Source: an uncultured Bacteroidales bacterium
GTDB lineage: Bacteria; Bacteroidota; Bacteroidia; Bacteroidales; Bacteroidaceae
Assembly: GCA_902760965.1 (NCBI GenBank)
Contig: CACWIN010000010.1
Span: 1-44,121, forward strand
Length of the DNA: 44,121 nt
Reading direction: 5' to 3'
A model generated the notes under the pieces. That model saw nothing but the letters and a program-made list of their open reading frames with translations. It searched no databases and had not been told where the DNA came from. The position numbers and the translations under genes were made by a program. Every line of letters starts with the position of its first letter. The first letter of the stretch is position 1. This document shows positions 41,070 through 44,121 of the stretch, one piece after another.

Positions 41070-44121
<3,052 letters not shown>

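Overview
This window reads as a chromosomal stretch of a Bacteroidales bacterium, most likely a Prevotella-like lineage. The evidence is consistent across the window. Many proteins are Bacteroidota-typical: a LepB of about 485 residues, WbqC, DUF4254 and DUF4292 proteins, the nucleoside kinase with a ThrRS-like N-terminus, and a lipoprotein glutaminyl cyclase. Several upstream regions carry the Bacteroidota vegetative promoter (TTTG, about 20 nt, TAnnTTTG). Gene starts lack clear Shine-Dalgarno sequences. No rRNA, tRNA, CRISPR array, phage or transposase gene was seen. Nearly all of the DNA is coding, and no gene-free gap exceeds about 210 bases.

Layout. (1) 1-4059, + strand: 3' end of pckA with a strong terminator, a Gly/Met-rich exported protein, dapB, lepB and a WbqC-family gene. 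(2) 4058-4159: an inverted pair of identical 37-nt palindromic (REP-like) units that holds the stop codons of the flanking convergent genes. (3) 4159-5806, - strand: GT9 glycosyltransferase and DUF4254. (4) 6018-9709, + strand: acpP, fabF and a large Ig-like lipoprotein. (5) 9712-13011, - strand: an FKBP lipoprotein, then an Lrp-family regulator translationally coupled to a fused gamma-glutamyl hydrolase/dipeptidase. (6) 13178-21847, + strand: nucleoside kinase, rpoN, purE, ispG, cysS, glutaminyl cyclase, sufE and a small lipoprotein. (7) 21880-28768, + strand: paaK, ACT protein, sodium:solute symporter, iorA, iorB and an aminotransferase. Together these form a complete candidate route between aryl acids and aromatic amino acids. 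(8) 28871-32746: an exported carboxypeptidase-regulatory-like protein, ugd (-), a cyclophilin lipoprotein (+), an HhH protein (-) and VanZ (+). (9) 32759-38227, - strand: dut, TPR lipoprotein, DUF4292 lipoprotein, envC, prfB and a CYTH protein. (10) 38334-44121: dgt (+), then a TonB-domain protein with its ECF sigma factor (-), and the 3' two-thirds of rpoC (-).

How the genes fit together. Envelope biogenesis is prominent: LepB, glutaminyl cyclase, EnvC, the DUF4292 and TPR lipoproteins, GT9 and two lipoprotein prolyl isomerases. Several exported proteins here have Gln just after the predicted signal-peptidase site, which fits LepB and glutaminyl cyclase acting in sequence. The divergent dut/dgt pair covers dNTP sanitation.

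The most interesting points are the arylpyruvate module, the two-enzyme fusion under Lrp control, a shortened IspG insert, an IorA without its ferredoxin domain, and an RF2 with SPY in place of SPF and no programmed frameshift. A further theme is small palindromes placed on the stop codons of convergent genes, including one 15-mer used at two unrelated loci 10 kb apart.
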